Source: Micromonospora pallida
Lineage (GTDB): Bacteria > Actinomycetota > Actinomycetes > Mycobacteriales > Micromonosporaceae
NCBI RefSeq assembly: GCF_900090325.1
Contig: NZ_FMHW01000002.1
Span: 6,635,001 to 6,699,000, forward strand
DNA: 64,000 bases
Direction of reading: 5' to 3'
Shown here: one piece after another, positions 54,457 through 61,620 of the stretch
Layout of the letters: every line of letters begins with the position of its first letter
Numbering within the stretch: the stretch's first letter is position 1
The notes under the pieces: generated by a model
What the model was told of the DNA's origin: nothing
Seen by the model: the letters and a program-made list of their open reading frames with translations, nothing else
Databases searched by the model: none
Position numbers and translations under genes: made by a program

Positions 54457-54485
54457 TTGTGCACATCTTCACAAGCGCCTACTCT
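54457..54485 (+). promoter_or_regulatory. Rex operator overlapping the rex promoter
   Basis: TTGTGCACATCTTCACAA (54457-54474) matches the Rex site TTGTGAANNNNTTCACAA with one change. Its first half is a -35 (TTGTGC), and TACTCT (54480-54485) follows after a 17-bp spacer as the -10. Rex bound at low NADH would cover RNA polymerase's site, so rex-hemACDB is probably NADH-induced and autoregulated. Confidence 0.85.
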
Positions 54486-54593
54486 GTAGTTCCGACGCGC
54501 CCTGCTAGCACAGCCGGCAAGATCGGTCGCCAGCGGGAGTCCCGAAACGGCCGGCGGTCGGAGCTGGTCCAGGATCGCACCGCACGGAGTCTC

Positions 54594-55364
54594 ATGAGTC
54601 AGCACCGTCACCCAGGCGTGCCCAGCCGCGCCGGTGCCGTACCGGCGCTCCCGGATCTACCGGAAGCGACCGTCGCGCGGCTCCCCGAGTACCTTCGTTC
54701 CCTCCACCAACTCGCCGAAACCGGCCACGAGACCGTCTCCAGCGAGGGGCTCGCCGCCGCCGCCGGGGTCAACTCCGCCAAGCTCCGCAAGGACCTCTCC
54801 CACCTCGGGTCGTACGGCACCCGGGGGGTCGGCTACGACGTCGCGCTGCTGATCGAGCAGATCGAGTCGGTGCTCGGGCTCAACCAGCGGCGGGCGGTGG
54901 CCCTGGTCGGCGTCGGTAATCTCGGTCACGCGCTGGCCGGTTACGCCGGCTTCGCCAGCCGTGGCTTCCGGATCGCCGCGCTCTTCGACGCCGACCGGAC
55001 CCGGGTCGGCGAGGAGATCAACGGGCTGGTCGTGCACCACATCGACGAGCTGCCCCGGATCGCGGTCGAGGAGCGGCTCGCCATCGGGGTCATCGCCACC
55101 CCGGCGGGGTCCGCCCAGGCGGTCGCCGACCAGCTCGTCGCGGTCGGCGTGACGAGCATCCTGAACTTCGCTCCGTGCGTCCTGGCAGTGCCCGACGGGG
55201 TCGACGTGCGCAAGGTCGATCTCGCCATCGAGTTGCAGATCCTGTCCTTCCACGAGCACCGTAAGGCGTCGCTCACCGCCCTGCCGGGCAGCGGCCCGTC
55301 CGCCCTCACCAGCCTTGCCGGCGGCGCCCCCACCACCGACCCCCAGGAGGCGATCGGCACGTGA
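54594..55364 (+). CDS. rex: Redox-sensing repressor Rex
   Basis: 256 residues. N-terminal winged helix (LPEYLRSLHQLAETGHETVS and NSAKLRKDLSHLGSYGTRGVGY) and a Rossmann domain with GVGNLGHALAGY that binds NADH. The domain-swapped C-terminal helix is present. Senses the NADH/NAD ratio and controls respiration and heme genes. The stop overlaps the hemA start. Leader about 100 nt. Confidence 0.96.
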   Translation: MSQHRHPGVPSRAGAVPALPDLPEATVARLPEYLRSLHQLAETGHETVSSEGLAAAAGVNSAKLRKDLSHLGSYGTRGVGYDVALLIEQIESVLGLNQRRAVALVGVGNLGHALAGYAGFASRGFRIAALFDADRTRVGEEINGLVVHHIDELPRIAVEERLAIGVIATPAGSAQAVADQLVAVGVTSILNFAPCVLAVPDGVDVRKVDLAIELQILSFHEHRKASLTALPGSGPSALTSLAGGAPTTDPQEAIGT

Positions 55365-56686
55365 AACTGCTCGCCGTCGGCGCGTCCTACCGCACTGCTC
55401 CGGTCGCTGTCCTGGAGCAGTTGGCGGTGGCCCCGGCCGACCTCACCCGGACCCTGGACCGCCTGGTCGCCCAGCCGTACGTCAGCGAGGCGGTGCTCGT
55501 CTCCACCTGCAACCGGGTGGAGGTGTACGCCGCCGTCTCCGGCTTCCACGGTGGCCTCGGTGACATCTGCGCCGTCCTCGCCGAACAGGCCGACGCCGCG
55601 CCCGCCACCCTCGCCAACCACCTCTACGTGCACTACGACGCCGCCGCGGTGGACCACGTCTTCCGGGTCGCCGCCGGGTTGGACTCGATGGTCGTCGGCG
55701 AGGCGCAGATCCTGGGCCAGCTCCGGGACGCCTACCACTGGGCGACCGGCGCCGACTCGGCCGGTCGGCTGCTGCACGAGCTGATGCAGCAGGCACTGCG
55801 GGTGGGCAAGCGCGCTCACGCCGAGACCGGAATCGACCGGGCCGGCCAGAGCGTGGTCAGCGCCGCGTTGAACCTCGCCGCCGAGCAGCTCGACGGCACG
55901 CTGGCCGGCCGGCCGGCGCTGGTCGTGGGCGCCGGCGCGATGGGCGCGCTCGGCGTGGCCACCCTCTCCAGGCTCGGCGCCGGGCCGCTGACCGTCACGA
56001 ACCGGGGAACCGGCCGCGCCGAGCGGCTGGCCGAGTCGTACGGGGCCAGCGCCGTCCCGATGACCGAGCTGGCCGACGCGCTCTCCACAGTGGACATCGT
56101 AGTGGCCGCCACGGCGGCCACCGAACCGGTCCTCACCGAACCGGTGGTGCGCCGGGCGCTCGCCGGCCGGGGTGCCGGCCGGGGACCGCTGGTCCTGCTC
56201 GACCTGGCCGTGCCGCGCGACGTCGGGCCGGGGGTCGCCGACCTGCCCGGCGTCGAGGTGATCGACATCGACCGGATGGCCACGGTGCTGGCCGGCGGGC
56301 CGGCCGCCACCGACGCGGCGGCGGTCGACGGGATCGTCACCGCCGAGGTCGAGTCCTTCCTGACCTGGCTGCGGGGCGCGGACGTCGCGCCGACCGTGGC
56401 GGCCCTGCGCGGGCGCGCCGACGACGTGGTCGCCGCCGAGCTGGGCCGGCTCGTCCAACGCCGCCCGGACTTCACCGACGACCAGCGGGCCGAGGTGGCC
56501 CGGACGGTCCACCGGGTGGTGCAGCGGCTGCTGCACCAGCCCACCGTGCGGGTGCGCCAGCTCGCCGCCGAACCCGGCGGTGACCAGTACGCCGCCCTGC
56601 TGCGGGAACTCTTCGACCTCCAGGTGCCGCAGACCTCCCCGGTCGACACGGTGCCCGACATCACTTCCGACCAAGGAGAGCGATGA
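55361..56686 (+). CDS. hemA: Glutamyl-tRNA reductase
   Basis: 441 residues. Converts glutamyl-tRNA to glutamate-1-semialdehyde, the first step of C5 heme synthesis. Catalytic Cys in VLVSTCNRVEVYA (about 49), GEAQILGQ, NADPH site VVGAGAMGALG and C-terminal dimerisation helices (RLLHQPTVRVRQLA). GTG start overlaps the rex stop. hemL is not in the window. Confidence 0.96.
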   Translation: MKLLAVGASYRTAPVAVLEQLAVAPADLTRTLDRLVAQPYVSEAVLVSTCNRVEVYAAVSGFHGGLGDICAVLAEQADAAPATLANHLYVHYDAAAVDHVFRVAAGLDSMVVGEAQILGQLRDAYHWATGADSAGRLLHELMQQALRVGKRAHAETGIDRAGQSVVSAALNLAAEQLDGTLAGRPALVVGAGAMGALGVATLSRLGAGPLTVTNRGTGRAERLAESYGASAVPMTELADALSTVDIVVAATAATEPVLTEPVVRRALAGRGAGRGPLVLLDLAVPRDVGPGVADLPGVEVIDIDRMATVLAGGPAATDAAAVDGIVTAEVESFLTWLRGADVAPTVAALRGRADDVVAAELGRLVQRRPDFTDDQRAEVARTVHRVVQRLLHQPTVRVRQLAAEPGGDQYAALLRELFDLQVPQTSPVDTVPDITSDQGER

Positions 56687-57651
56687 CCGCCCCCCTGCGC
56701 CTCGGCACCCGGGGCAGCGCGTTGGCGATGGCCCAGTCCGGTCACGTCGCCGACGCCCTCACCGCCGCCACCGGCCGTCCGGTCGAGCTGGTCGAGATCG
56801 TCACTGCCGGCGACCGGTCCTCCGCGCCGGTGCACCGGCTCGGGGTGGGGGTCTTCGTCTCCGCGCTGCGCGACGCCCTCACCGCCGGTGAGATCGATCT
56901 CGCCGTGCACTCGTACAAGGACCTGCCCACCGCCGAGTACGGGGGGTTGTACATCGCGGCGGTGCCACCCCGGCAGGATCCGCGCGACGCGCTCGTCGCC
57001 CGGGACGGCCGTACGCTGGCCGAACTGCCGCCCGGGGCCACCGTCGGGACCGGCGCGCTGCGGCGCATCGCCCAGTTGCACGCCCTCGGGATGCAGCTGA
57101 CCGTCGTGCCGATCCGTGGCAACGTCGACACCCGCATACGTCGGGCACTCGGGCCCGACGCCGATCTCGACGCGGTCGTCCTGGCCCGTGCCGGGCTGGC
57201 CCGACTGGGCCGGACCGACGAGATCACCGAGACGCTCGACCCGATGCTGATGCTGCCCGCGCCCGCCCAGGGTGCGCTGGCCGTGGAGTGCCGGGCCGAC
57301 GATCTGGACCTGGTCGAGCTGCTCGCCGTACTCGACCACGCGCCGTCCCGGGCCGCGGTGACCGCGGAACGGGCGCTGCTGGCCACCCTGGAGGCCGGAT
57401 GCTCCGCTCCGGTCGCCGCCTACGCCGAGGTCGCCGAGGGCGACACCGGCGATGAGATCTACCTGCGCGGGGCGGTGATCAGCCCGGACGGCACCCGAGA
57501 CATCCGGCTGTCCCGCACCGGTACGCCCGCCGACGCGGCGGAGATCGGCAAGGCACTCGCCGCCGAACTCCTCGCCCGTGGCGCCGACTCGATCCTCGGC
57601 CGTCCAGACCACACCGGCCCGGGGACCCAGCAATTTGGGAGCACAGAATGA
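56683..57651 (+). CDS. hemC: Porphobilinogen deaminase
   Basis: 322 residues. Joins four porphobilinogens into hydroxymethylbilane. LRLGTRGSALAMAQ, HSYKDLPT with the catalytic Asp, IRGNVDTR, and the dipyrromethane-binding Cys in LEAGCSAPV. AAGGAGAG precedes the ATG, which overlaps the hemA stop. Confidence 0.97.
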   Translation: MTAPLRLGTRGSALAMAQSGHVADALTAATGRPVELVEIVTAGDRSSAPVHRLGVGVFVSALRDALTAGEIDLAVHSYKDLPTAEYGGLYIAAVPPRQDPRDALVARDGRTLAELPPGATVGTGALRRIAQLHALGMQLTVVPIRGNVDTRIRRALGPDADLDAVVLARAGLARLGRTDEITETLDPMLMLPAPAQGALAVECRADDLDLVELLAVLDHAPSRAAVTAERALLATLEAGCSAPVAAYAEVAEGDTGDEIYLRGAVISPDGTRDIRLSRTGTPADAAEIGKALAAELLARGADSILGRPDHTGPGTQQFGSTE

Positions 57652-59228
57652 CCCGCACCCGTAAGCCCGTAGGCCACATCGCGTTCGTCGGGGCCGGACC
57701 CGGCGACCCGGGCCTGCTGACCCGTCGGGCGCACGACGCCCTGGTCGACGCGGACCAGGTCGTGTACGACCGGGGCGTACCCGAGTCGCTGCTCGACGCC
57801 GTCCGCGCCCAGGCCCGCTCCGACGCCCAGTTCACCCCGGCGGAGGGCGCACCGGGTGACGTGGCCAAAGTGCTCATCTCGGCGGCCCGGTCCGGGCTGA
57901 ACGCGGTGCACCTGGTCGCCGGTGACCCGTTCGGGCACGACTCCGTGGTCAAGGAGGTGCAGGCGGTGGCGCGTACCGCCGCGCACTTCGAGGTGGTGCC
58001 GGGCGTCGGCCAGGCCGAGGGCGTCGCCACCTACGCCGGGGTGCCGCTGCCGGGCGTACGGACCGCCGCCGACGTCGAGGACGTCACCACGCTGGACTTC
58101 GAGGCGCTCGCCGCGGCCATCGGCCGGGGTTCGCTGGCGCTGGCCGTGGACGCGGGCGACCTCGCCGCGATCCGCGACGGCCTGCTCTCCGCCGGTGTCG
58201 ACGGCACCACCGGGGTCGGGGTGACCGGGGACGGCACCGGGGAGACCCAGTACACCACCACGTCGAGCGTCGACTCCTTCGTCGCCGCCGCGCTCGGCTT
58301 CACCGGCCGGGTCGTGCTCACCGTCGGCGAGGGCGTCGGCCAGCGGGACAAGCTGAGCTGGTGGGAGAACCGCCCACTGTACGGCTGGAAGGTGCTGGTC
58401 CCCCGGACCAAGGAGCAGGCCGGCGTGATGAGCGCGCGGCTGCGGGCGTACGGGGCGATCCCGTGCGAGGTGCCGACCATCGCGGTCGAGCCGCCGCGTA
58501 CCCCCGCCCAGATGGAGCGGGCGGTCAAGGGCCTGGTCGACGGCCGGTACGCCTGGGTGATCTTCACCTCGGTGAACGCGGTGCGCGCGGTCTGGGAGAA
58601 GTTCGCCGAGCACGGCCTGGACGCCCGGCACTTCGGTGGCGTCAAGATCGCCTGCATCGGCGAGGCGACCGCCGACGCGGTCCGCGCGTTCGGCATTCAG
58701 CCGGAGCTGGTCCCGTCGGGGGAGCAGTCCTCCGATGGGCTGCTGGCCGAGTTCTCCCCGCACGACGAGATCCTCGACCCGGTCGGCCGGGTGCTGTTGC
58801 CCCGCGCCGACATCGCCACCGAGACCCTCGCCGCCGGCCTCACCGAGCGGGGCTGGGAGGTCGACGACGTGACCGCGTACCGCACGGTCCGCGCCGCGCC
58901 GCCGCCGGCCGAGATCCGGGACGCCATCAAGTCGGGCGGCTTCGACGCGGTCCTCTTCACGTCCTCCTCGACCGTGCGCAACCTCGTCGGTATCGCCGGC
59001 AAGCCGCACGCGCGTACCGTGGTCGCGGTGATCGGGCCCAAGACGGCGGAGACGGCGACCGAGTTCGGCCTGCGGGTCGACGTGCAGCCCCCGCACGCCT
59101 CGGTGCCCGACCTGGTCGAGGCGCTCGCCGCCTACGCCGTCGAGCTGCGGGAGAAGCTGGCCGCCATGCCGGCCAAGCAGCGTCGCGGCTCCAAGGTGCA
59201 GGGGCCGACCGCCCTGCGGTTCCGCTAA
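57648..59228 (+). CDS. hemD: Uroporphyrinogen-III C-methyltransferase/synthase fusion
   Basis: 526 residues. The first 240 are CobA/SUMT-like (FVGAGPGDPGLLTRRAHDAL, VVYDRGV), followed by a HemD uroporphyrinogen-III synthase domain (VLVPRTKEQAGVMSARL, FTSVNAVRAVW, FTSSSTVRNL). In the first domain the region after VHLVAGDPFGHD matches the SUMT GDP loop, but the second half is diverged (few SUMT motifs after about residue 130), so methylation may be weak. Overlaps hemC by 4 bp. Confidence 0.93.
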   Translation: MTRTRKPVGHIAFVGAGPGDPGLLTRRAHDALVDADQVVYDRGVPESLLDAVRAQARSDAQFTPAEGAPGDVAKVLISAARSGLNAVHLVAGDPFGHDSVVKEVQAVARTAAHFEVVPGVGQAEGVATYAGVPLPGVRTAADVEDVTTLDFEALAAAIGRGSLALAVDAGDLAAIRDGLLSAGVDGTTGVGVTGDGTGETQYTTTSSVDSFVAAALGFTGRVVLTVGEGVGQRDKLSWWENRPLYGWKVLVPRTKEQAGVMSARLRAYGAIPCEVPTIAVEPPRTPAQMERAVKGLVDGRYAWVIFTSVNAVRAVWEKFAEHGLDARHFGGVKIACIGEATADAVRAFGIQPELVPSGEQSSDGLLAEFSPHDEILDPVGRVLLPRADIATETLAAGLTERGWEVDDVTAYRTVRAAPPPAEIRDAIKSGGFDAVLFTSSSTVRNLVGIAGKPHARTVVAVIGPKTAETATEFGLRVDVQPPHASVPDLVEALAAYAVELREKLAAMPAKQRRGSKVQGPTALRFR

Positions 59229-59273
59229 CCCGCTGCGGGGGCCAGCCCACCCGCCGTACAGGAGGCAGTAGTC

Positions 59274-60257
59274 ATGCCGTACCCCGACATCCGGCCCCGC
59301 CGGCTGCGTCGCAACGCGGCCGTGCGGCGGCTGGTGGCCGAGACCCGGGTCGCGCCGTCGGACCTGGTCGTGCCGATGTTCGTCAAGGAAGGGCTGACCG
59401 AGCCCCGGCCGGTCGCCTCCATGCCCGGGGTGGTCCAGCACTCCCGGGAGTCGCTGCGCAAGGCGGCGGTGGAGGCGGTCCAGGCCGGCGTTGGCGGGAT
59501 CATGCTGTTCGGGGTGCCCGAACAGCGGGACGCCACCGGCTCCGCCGGTGTCTACCCGGCGGGCATCCTGAACGTCGCCATCCGGGACGTGGTCAGCGAG
59601 GTCGGGGACGCCACGGTGGTGATGAGCGACCTGTGTCTGGACGAGTTCACCTCGCACGGGCACTGCGGGCTGCTCACCCCCGGCGGTGAGGTGGACAACG
59701 ACGCCACCCTGGCCGCGTACGCCGAGATGGCGGTGGCCCAGGCCGCCGCCGGGGTCGGCGTGGTCGGGCCGTCCGGGATGATGGACGGCCAGGTCGGCGT
59801 GGTCCGCCGGGCGCTCGACGCTGCCGGCCACCAGGACGTGGCCGTGCTGGCGTACGCGGTGAAGTACGCCTCGGCGTTCTTCGGCCCGTTCCGGGACGCG
59901 GTGGAGTCGGCCCTGGAGGGGGACCGCCGCACCTACCAGCAGGATCCGGCGAACCTGCGCGAGTCGCTGCGCGAGGTCGAGCTGGACGTGGCCGAGGGCG
60001 CCGACATGGTCATGGTCAAGCCGGCGCTGCCCTACCTGGACGTGGTGGCGGCGGTCCGGGCCACGGTGGACGTCCCGGTCGCGGCCTACCAGGTCTCCGG
60101 CGAGTACGCGATGGTCGAGGCCGCCGCCGCCAACGGCTGGGTCGACCGCGAGCGGGTGATGCTGGAGACGCTCACCTCGATCCGCCGGGCCGGCGCGCAG
60201 ATCATCCTGACCTACTGGGCGGTCGAGGCCGCCGGCCTGCTGCGCGAAGGCTACTGA
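59274..60257 (+). CDS. hemB: Porphobilinogen synthase
   Basis: 327 residues. Condenses two 5-aminolevulinates. Schiff-base lysines in [14 protein letters not shown] and [10 protein letters not shown]; metal loop [16 protein letters not shown], whose Cys pattern is that of a Mg-type/partial Zn site; [20 protein letters not shown] lies before ATG 59274, 45 bp after hemD. End of the rex-hemACDB operon. Confidence 0.97.
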   Translation: MPYPDIRPRRLRRNAAVRRLVAETRVAPSDLVVPMFVKEGLTEPRPVASMPGVVQHSRESLRKAAVEAVQAGVGGIMLFGVPEQRDATGSAGVYPAGILNVAIRDVVSEVGDATVVMSDLCLDEFTSHGHCGLLTPGGEVDNDATLAAYAEMAVAQAAAGVGVVGPSGMMDGQVGVVRRALDAAGHQDVAVLAYAVKYASAFFGPFRDAVESALEGDRRTYQQDPANLRESLREVELDVAEGADMVMVKPALPYLDVVAAVRATVDVPVAAYQVSGEYAMVEAAAANGWVDRERVMLETLTSIRRAGAQIILTYWAVEAAGLLREGY

Positions 60258-60313
60258 CCACCGGCGGGCCCCGCCCGCCACCACCGGCCCTCCGCCGGCC
60301 CCCACCCGCCGAG

Positions 60314-60385
60314 ATCCACTCGGAATGCGGCAGGTCGGGCTCTCCCGGCCTGCCGACACCCCGACATGCCGTAACTCGTGTCGAT
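60314..60385. repeat. Dispersed palindromic repeat, family 2, copy B
   Basis: In inverse orientation to copy A (8631-8700): its reverse strand reads GGCATGTCGGGGTGTCGGC and ends in GCATTCCG. The arms GCGGCAGGTCGGG and CCCGACATGCCG are no longer perfect. It lies after hemB, between convergent genes. Confidence 0.7.
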
Positions 60386-60396
60386 CTAGAACGACC

Positions 60397-60436
60397 ACGG
60401 CCCGCCGCCCGGGTCCAGACCAGGGCGACGGGCCGT
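60397..60436 (-). terminator. Terminator of the M23 peptidase gene (twin 1)
   Basis: ACGGCCCGCCGCCC pairs with GGGCGACGGGCCGT (one mismatch), with an inner GGTC/GACC stem. It is 20 bp after the peptidase stop. A near-identical 49-bp copy lies at 61560-61608. Confidence 0.8.
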
Positions 60437-60456
60437 CGATCTCAGCACGCGACCGC

Positions 60457-61425
60457 TCAGATGAGTGTGCTCCAGGTGACCGGGCCGACCACTCCGTCCG
60501 CCGCCAGGCCCCGGGAACTCTGGAAGTTCCGTACGGCGGTGGCGGTCACGGAACCGAAGGCGCCGTCCACGGTGAGGCTCGCGCCCCGGGCGTTGAGCGC
60601 CACCTGGAGGCCGCGCACCAGGTCGCCGGAGTTGCCCTGCTGCAACGGCAGGATCAGCGCGGTCCAGGTGATCGGGCCGACCACGCCGTCGACGTAGAGG
60701 CCCTTGCTGCTCTGGAACGTCCGGACCGAGGTGGTGGTCCCCGAGCCGAAGTAACCGTCCACGACGACGGAGATGCCCCGGCCCCGCAGCAGGTACTGGA
60801 TCACCCGGGCGACCCATGACGTGGTTCCCTGCGACACGCTCGGCCAGCCCGTGCTGCCCAGTGGCGCCGTCGAACCCAGGCTGATGCCCCGGTTGGCGAG
60901 GAACGTCCGGGGGTCCGTCGTGGTCAGCCGGGGCCGGTGTACCTCGAAGTGCAGGTGCGGTCCGGTGGAGTTGCCGGTGGTGCCCATCAGGCCGATCAGT
61001 TGGCCGGCGAGCACCCGCTGCCCGTCGCTGACCAGCACCCGGTGCAGGTGGCCGTAGTAGGAGAAGTAGCTGTCGGCGTGGTCGATGTGCACGCTGTTGC
61101 CGGTGCGGCCGGGTAGCGGCCCACTGGTCGGGTCGCCCGGGTAGGAACCGGTGCGGATGTCGCGCACGGTGCCGGCCGCGATGGCGTAGACCGGGGTGCC
61201 CTGGCTGTTGGCGATGTCCCATCCGGCGTGGTCCGGCCGGGAAGGGGTCTTGTACCCGGAGGTGAGGGTGCCGAGCGTGGGGTTGCTCCAGCCGGGGGTG
61301 GCCGCGCTCGCCGCAGTCGGCAGGCCGACGGCCCCGATCCCGATGCCGACGCCCAGAGCCGTGAACACCGCACGGCGGCTGACGGCCGATCCGGATGTTC
61401 CGATGGGACGGTCGTTCTCGGACAT
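60457..61425 (-). CDS. Exported M23 peptidase with peptidoglycan-binding repeats
   Basis: 322 residues from ATG 61425 (AGGGG 6 nt upstream). A Tat-like signal (SRRAVFTALGVGIG, cleavage near TAASAA) leads to a LytM/M23 domain with HxxxD as HAGWDIAN and HLHFEVHRPR for zinc, then two PG_binding_1 repeats (VDGYFGSGTTTSVRTFQSS and VDGAFGSVTATAVRNFQSS). Cuts peptidoglycan cross-bridges. The 195-bp upstream gap has an AT-rich patch (CATAAATATG) that may be the promoter. Confidence 0.92.
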   Translation of the reverse strand: MSENDRPIGTSGSAVSRRAVFTALGVGIGIGAVGLPTAASAATPGWSNPTLGTLTSGYKTPSRPDHAGWDIANSQGTPVYAIAAGTVRDIRTGSYPGDPTSGPLPGRTGNSVHIDHADSYFSYYGHLHRVLVSDGQRVLAGQLIGLMGTTGNSTGPHLHFEVHRPRLTTTDPRTFLANRGISLGSTAPLGSTGWPSVSQGTTSWVARVIQYLLRGRGISVVVDGYFGSGTTTSVRTFQSSKGLYVDGVVGPITWTALILPLQQGNSGDLVRGLQVALNARGASLTVDGAFGSVTATAVRNFQSSRGLAADGVVGPVTWSTLI

Positions 61426-61564
61426 GGTCCACCCCTGGTTCGCGCGGGTTCGGTCGGCTCGCCGGACCGACGGGCGAACAAATCGTAGATCATAAATATG
61501 GATCTGGCGACGGGTAGTCGGAGGCTTGTTGCGGAACGGGGAGGTGGGGACCGTGGAAACGACC

Positions 61565-61604
61565 ACGGCCCGCCGCCCCGGTCCAGACCAGGGCGACGGG
61601 CCGT
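61565..61604 (-). terminator. Terminator of the nuclease gene (twin 2)
   Basis: Same stem and inner loop as 60397-60436, one base shorter in the C/G run. Begins 17 bp after the nuclease stop. Confidence 0.8.
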
Positions 61605-61620
61605 CGATGGAACAGGTTGC

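Noticed and set aside
60258..60310. GGCGGGCCCCGCCCGCC as a hemB terminator
   Set aside because: Possible, but short, with no T-tract and several overlapping alternatives in C-rich sequence.
57459..60398. A 979-codon open frame on the minus strand over hemCDB
   Set aside because: Antisense shadow of well-supported hem genes; high GC removes stops. Its sequence is His/Arg/Gly/Pro-rich with no domain.
60392..61608. Direct repeats as attachment sites of an integrated element
   Set aside because: Each copy is a terminator hairpin, there is no integrase or tRNA, and the enclosed gene is a single ordinary peptidase.
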